Source of the DNA: Strongylocentrotus droebachiensis
Lineage: Eukaryota > Echinodermata > Echinoidea > Camarodonta > Strongylocentrotidae
Assembly (NCBI GenBank): GCA_035222895.1
Contig: JAVYIG010000891.1
Coordinates: 266,001 to 330,000, forward strand
Direction of reading: 5' to 3'
Length of the DNA: 64,000 nucleotides
Shown in pieces: positions 59,051-64,000 of the stretch. A program made the position numbers and the translations under genes. Within the stretch, counting starts at the first letter, position 1; each line of letters begins with the position of its first letter. Under the pieces are notes generated by a model. It saw only the letters and a list, made by a program, of their open reading frames with translations. It was not told the DNA's origin and searched no databases.

Positions 59051-60900
59051 CTCTGTTTGTTTGACCGTCTCTCTCTCTCTCTCTCTCTCTTTTGGAGTAT
59101 CCGATGAGTAAAAAGTCAGGGGAAAGAATTTATGTATTTATTCATTTTTTTACCAAAAGAATCCATCCATAAGGAATTTTCATTTTCATTTATTTTTAAA
59201 AATCACCATTGCTCCCCCAAAAAACGAAAGTAATTAGTCGCCATAATAAGAAGAGGAGACAGTGCACAAGGCCAACAGACAGAGATAAATTTATGGCAAT
59301 CATTCTAATCACGCCAACATCATTTCCTGATGACGCTTATTCAACCAACCACCCAAAAAAAATTGGCGCGCAATATCATCACAGAAAGACGAACAAATTC
59401 ATAAGCCGCCCGAGATCGTTTGTCGCGTGCACGCTACCGATTTCAATGATTATGCTAAAACGTAGTCAACAAGCAGGGCTATTATTAAAGAGGGAAGTCA
59501 TTTCGTAATGAAAATCTCTGCTGTGTGGATGCTTGTAAGGTTATAGCCAATAACCCACACTGTTGACTCAAGCGTGTCTTGGAATTGAAGTGGTTGTCAA
59601 GAAGTGAAAAGGAGGGACAACGACAACTTTCAAGAAAGATGCTTCCGACCTTTTTACATTGAGATCGTAGTGAGAGAGGTAATGAATCGCCCATGTTCGG
59701 ATTTCTTGTAAATTGCTCCGCTGGCTGTCTTCAATTTTTGATGTTTTGGAATACCGCCATCAGACATCTTGCACCTGGCAAACAGTGGTAATGAACCAAT
59801 TTTTGTGTCGATGATGACCGCTTTTTTCATCAATAGGTCTAATTAACGATCAATGATTTATAGGCACACATTAGGTCTTCAAGAATAACTTGATTGTCAA
59901 CATGTCGAGCACTGTCTTGTCCGGTACGACGTTGAACAACTAAACATGCATTTTCAAGACATCGACATTAGTACGACTGAGGTTGCCTTTACCAGAATTA
60001 CCTTTTGAGATGTCTAAATAGTGTTGGCGGACAGATTTTTCGCGAGCAACTATTCTAGAGTGATGCCATTAACCATTAATCGCCTGATTATTCTTAGGAG
60101 TAATGTGGAGATGTCATCCGTTCATGTTGGAACATTTTATTTTTCCGTAACGTAGAAGTTCTTTTGGGGATTAATTCTTTCCTTGAATGATCGCTCATTT
60201 TCCACTTTATTGCTCGTGATCAGTGGAGGTTCCGGCGACAGTTTCTTTCTAACACGGAATTTTTTAGGAATCTGCAGTGTATTGATGAATTAGAAAAAAA
60301 GACAGGTAAGGCACTTTACCTTTTGCAAAGGTCATGCACTTTTAAATGTTAAACATTGGCCTTTGTGTAACTAACATTTAGTTCAATAAGCATCTCGTTT
60401 TGTGAAATATCTCATTTTAAGCCAATAAAACCGTGGAATTAATGTGGAAAGGATAAGAACGAGGATTTATGAAATAACTCTTGATTTGAACATATTGGCA
60501 AGCAATTTGATGTCTTTTAGCTGAGCCTTATTTGTAGAGAGGAATTCAACGTCGTTGACAGATGCGGAAGAGACTTGAATTACGTGATAGATGCGGCAAT
60601 ATACATGTAAAGCGCAGGCAAAGATCAATATATCTTTCGAGATCAGGGCCGGGATCATGTATCAAACAGACATATTGCTTTAATTTTCATGTTTAAGTGA
60701 CTTTTATTGCATCGAGTAGGTATAGCGAAATTGAAAGTTTGAATAGTATATACCACTGGATTTGACTCCGATGTTATTTCATATTGCGAACCGTATTTAT
60801 AAATGTTTTTCAATTTCGGACCATGCTATTTATAGCGCTGCTACACCTCACATAACCTCCAAGTTTCGTTAGTAAATACATCTGCGTGTATGAACCGACT
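56410..60900. other. Intergenic region upstream of GPCR, no gene seen
   Basis: Contains (CT)n tracts at 56,960-57,041 and 59,024-59,090, a G/A-rich segment at 56,730-56,795 and otherwise ordinary sequence. No exon, tRNA or transposon ends recognised. Distal regulatory DNA of the GPCR could lie here but cannot be shown. Confidence 0.55.
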
Positions 60901-60910
60901 ATAATTACCG

Positions 60911-60920
60911 TATATAAATA
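60911..60920 (+). promoter_or_regulatory. TATA-like box before GPCR
   Basis: TATATAAATA lies 29 bases before the chosen ATG. If it is the core promoter, transcription would start almost at the first ATG, leaving a very short leader or favouring the in-frame ATG at 60,976 or 61,009. Confidence 0.45.
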
Positions 60921-60948
60921 GTTTGTTCAGCTTGGATCGTTTCATTTC

Positions 60949-62112
60949 ATGATGGAGTCGCACCTTACACGTGAGATGGACACAGTTGGTGTCTCTGATG
61001 TGATCGACATGGAGCCGACCACCACGCCAGTGTTCGAGTTTACCGACTACAACCAGCGTATCGCCGTCGCCTGTCTGCTGGCATTCATCTTCGTCGTCGG
61101 GATCATCGGCAACGGTCTTGTTTTGATGGCGGTCACCGTTTCACGCAAACTCCAAACTTCGACCAACGCCTTCGTGGTTAGTCTAAGTGTCACAGATTTC
61201 GTCACGTGCTTAGTCCTACCGTTTCAGATCAGTGGTGTCTTGAGCCGGACAGGGTGGATGCTGCCGTATGCCCTCTGCAACATCGTTGGCGGCGTCGCTA
61301 TCAGTTCCGCCATCGCCAGCGTCATTACCCTGGCGCAGATCGCCGTTAACCGTTACGTCATCATCACGTCCGAACGTTGCCGGTACGAACGAATCTTCTC
61401 GCGTCGTAACGTGATCCTCATGGTGTCCTTCTCCTGGTTGTTCCCGTTGTTGACCATGGTGTTTCCCCAGGCCATCGGCTACGGGCGGATTGGCTATACC
61501 AATAAATACAAGCTCTGCCTCATGGACGGAAATCACAAATACGCTCCCATCTATGAGTTCGGAGCCGCTTTCATCCAGTTGACCTGTTTTATCGTCATCA
61601 CCGTCTGCTATGGATTAATCTATCGATTCCTGCAACAAAAGATGTTCTTCGAACGATGTCCGTCACCCAAGTTTACATCACATGGTGGAAACACCTGCCG
61701 TGTTGTTCCAAGCATGTCATCAACCGAGCTTTCGAACACGCAGGCGAACAGGGAGAGCGTCAATGAAATGAGCGTCAGTGAAATGAACGGCAACGTGGTA
61801 GCGGAAGACACGGCAAAGGGCGCGAAATTACCCACGCGCAGAGAGGTACAAATTACGCGAAATCTTTTCTACGTCGTCTGCGGGTTCTTCGTGTCTATTA
61901 TTCCGTACGCGATCGCGGTGTCGATTCCGAACAGCGGGAAAGTGCTTGTCTACTTGGGTGTCCTTGTGACCGCGTCGAGTATCCTCAACCCCATCATCTA
62001 TGGGTTCAACCATCCTCACTTTCGCGTCATCTTTAGAATAATTCTGCGATGTGACTGGAATAGAATACCTGAACCTTCTGCATTTTTGAGAGCGTTACTG
62101 GGGAAAAGGTAA
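60949..62112 (+). CDS. Class A (rhodopsin-family) GPCR, melatonin/Moody-like orphan
   Basis: One uninterrupted 387-aa frame with seven hydrophobic segments. Landmarks: GN at 54-55 in TM1, LSVTDF with Asp83 in TM2, Cys110 at the top of TM3 and Cys190 in the second outer loop (disulphide pair), NRY at 134-136 in place of DRY, Trp163 in TM4, Pro319 in TM6 and NPIIY at 347-351 in TM7. The intracellular loop 3 is about 70 residues and polar. The tail after TM7 is short, with Cys368 as a possible palmitoylation site. The NRY motif and overall look fit melatonin receptors and the Moody/GPR84-like group; the ligand is unknown. The extracellular N-terminus (about 37 aa) has no clear glycosylation sequon or signal peptide. 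G/C is higher than its surroundings, as expected for coding DNA. It may couple to G proteins at the plasma membrane. Confidence 0.93.
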   Translation: MMESHLTREMDTVGVSDVIDMEPTTTPVFEFTDYNQRIAVACLLAFIFVVGIIGNGLVLMAVTVSRKLQTSTNAFVVSLSVTDFVTCLVLPFQISGVLSRTGWMLPYALCNIVGGVAISSAIASVITLAQIAVNRYVIITSERCRYERIFSRRNVILMVSFSWLFPLLTMVFPQAIGYGRIGYTNKYKLCLMDGNHKYAPIYEFGAAFIQLTCFIVITVCYGLIYRFLQQKMFFERCPSPKFTSHGGNTCRVVPSMSSTELSNTQANRESVNEMSVSEMNGNVVAEDTAKGAKLPTRREVQITRNLFYVVCGFFVSIIPYAIAVSIPNSGKVLVYLGVLVTASSILNPIIYGFNHPHFRVIFRIILRCDWNRIPEPSAFLRALLGKR

Positions 62113-62292
62113 CTTTGAGCTTTTTATGTTCGTTCATGAATTCTGCAATGAAGATCTGAGGATTGACAGTCCTTGCATTATTATTTGAAAGAACAATTGA
62201 AATGTGCTATTTTGTTATAAAGAATGAAGGCTTCACAGTCTCCGGTCTTTTCAAGAACGTTTAAAGCGTGGAATTTGCATAATAGTCTATAA

Positions 62293-62856
62293 AGGGATAG
62301 TTGAGTTCTGTTTTCAGACCGCAAATGCCTTCAAAGTGCATGGTTATTGCTCTTATTCTTATCTATGACATTTTATAGTGCCCTTTTAGAACCTAAAATT
62401 GCTATGAAGGTAATTTTAGACCCCAAAATGTGTGAAATTTTGCGAATACGATCATACCAATTCAGCTCCACTTAAAAAAAAAAACGGTGACCGTTAATTA
62501 ATTATTTAATTAAAAATAACAATACATGAGCCGGCTAATTGTGGGTAATAATTATAAGCAACACGAAAATGCCAACAATAAAGCCAAATCGGCATTGGCT
62601 GAAATACGACGTAAAAGGCGATATTTCATTTTTTCAACGGTTTTTTCAAATTTTTCAAAATATCTAATAATATTTGTGGTGGTACACAAGTATTAGAAAT
62701 CGTTATATTTCAGCCCTCTCTGAACCGATTTTGATCAAACAAAGATGATTTTGTCATTTAAATATTATGTTCTTTCAACTTTGACACTCAGTTTTTCATT
62801 ATCTCACAAAAAAATATTTTGTGTAGCGCCCTCTGCAACAGAACTCAACTATCCCT
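62293..62856. mobile_element. MITE downstream of GPCR
   Basis: The ends AGGGATAGTTGAGTTCTGTT and AACAGAACTCAACTATCCCT are perfect 20-bp inverted repeats. Right flank TTAA (62,857-62,860), left flank ATAA (62,289-62,292), so either a mutated TTAA duplication or a TA duplication. Confidence 0.88.
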
Positions 62857-62860
62857 TTAA

Positions 62861-63833
62861 AGGCTAAAAATCTCCATGTCTTTGAAGTTTAAAAAAAAAT
62901 GATATTTAAACTTTTTTCTTTACCTGTCTGAGCACAAATGCAGGACGTAATTGTATTATACAGGGTGTGCTTCTTGAACATATTTTTGTGATACTGGAAC
63001 GTCTAAATACGATCTAGACTTCTAGAGGAATGTCGTGAATATGTACATGAGGAAGGAATATATTTTCCAGATAATATTTTTTATAAGATGGATGTGAATT
63101 TACCATATTAGCCGATGCCGACGATGTAATCTATACCCGGGAATTCCTACAGGAAAATTTAACAATTGTAGAGTTATTATCAGTGTATACCAATCTAAAT
63201 ATATATCTACATGTATCTGTAGCACCTAGCCTTTCTTCATTCCCGAATGTAAGGTAAAATTTGAAAATTACAAAACTTACACATGCAAGATACATGCAAG
63301 AACCGTAACGTATATTATGCAAGAAGCTGTAGATAATTAAAAACTTGAATAATTAAAGTAAAAACTATTACTTTGGTGTCAATCATGTTTTTTTGATCCA
63401 GTTCAAAATCTGTAATCATGACTGTAATAAGGACGTTAAGCATGTGTTTGGTGGAATGGGGTTTTCTATAGATGCAGGAAGTTGCTCGTTGACCAAATTG
63501 ATAATCAACTTTCTCGGGTCCGCCAGACAGTTTCTTTTTTTCACATTAGAAAATGCCTCTATTATTATGACGTTCATTTATAGAAACAAAATCCCAAAAG
63601 GCATGTGATTTTAAAATACATTAAACCACTCAATGAAAATTTAAACATGTAGCGTAATTTTAGTATCGTGGTCGAATCTGATCGATTGGAGTAAAGACAT
63701 TGATTTTTTTCAACATCAAATAAATCATTCTTTTTATGTGAAATGCAATATCAAAATGTAGGCATATTCGTTTGTTTCATTTCCCGACAAACTACAATCG
63801 TGTACTGTATATATGGCCTTTATACTATTGAGC
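62861..63833. other. Intergenic, no gene seen
   Basis: AT-rich; no supported feature. Confidence 0.55.
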
Positions 63834-64000
63834 AGGGGCGTAGACAACGGGGGGGATGAGGGGGATGCATCCCCCCCCCACCTCACAAGGTGGGGGGGAT
63901 GGCATGTACAATCATCCCCCCCAGGTTTTGGGGAATGATATTTGCTTACTTAATAAGTCTTAATGATGATAATAATAGTAATAATAATAATGATAACAAT
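63834..64000. mobile_element. Start of a hAT-like element, cut by window end
   Basis: CAGGGGCGTAGACAACGGGG is the usual hAT-type terminus seen elsewhere here. GGGGGGATG/CATCCCCCCC inverted motifs follow. The other end lies beyond the window. Confidence 0.5.

Noticed and set aside
59209-59508. 99-aa open frame upstream of the GPCR
   Set aside because: No recognisable domain, no splice or promoter context, and composition like the surrounding non-coding DNA.

Overview
This is animal genomic DNA: intron-containing genes, long intergenic stretches, many microsatellites and poly-C/G runs, several transposon classes and a eukaryotic tRNA gene cluster. The repeat style, a fibrinogen-related lectin gene, a melatonin/Moody-like GPCR and LINE/SINE debris suggest a marine deuterostome, most likely an echinoderm such as a sea urchin. 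That assignment is inference only.

Layout. 1-11,100 holds no recognisable gene, only repeats, including a 112-bp GC-rich satellite at 8.6-10.1 kb. 11.1-14.2 kb is a decayed minus-strand LINE broken by a hAT-like element that itself contains a second hAT-like element. 14.5-15.2 kb is a small CACT-terminated element. 15.4-19.3 kb is a minus-strand fibrinogen-related-domain (FReD) gene with three visible exons; its introns hold a TTAA-flanked MITE and a 33-bp minisatellite. 20.3-21.1 kb is a second LINE remnant.

22-56 kb is the heart of the window: a tandem array of five copies of a small three-exon gene of unknown function (about 167 aa, basic Arg/Lys/Cys N-terminus and very acidic C-terminus), alternating in two sequence types (A1-B1-A2-B2-A3) and interleaved with 14 tRNA-Cys(GCA) genes. 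The A+B pair forms a higher-order unit of about 8.04 kb. The fifth gene copy has lost the AG acceptor of exon 2. A 7,489-bp transposon with CACTGTT termini and a TA target duplication (27,837-35,325) interrupts the first pair; it carries a truncated SWIM zinc-finger gene and subterminal repeats. Paralogous empty sites inside the array define several insertions to the base.

56-64 kb is mostly intergenic, with one clear intact gene: a 387-aa class A GPCR with an uninterrupted coding region at 60,949-62,112.

Gene coordinates for spliced genes are spans; exon boundaries are in the evidence text. Introns were placed by eye from GT/AG signals, reading frame and comparison between copies; there is no transcript evidence. 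The functions of the array gene and of the SWIM gene are not known to me.
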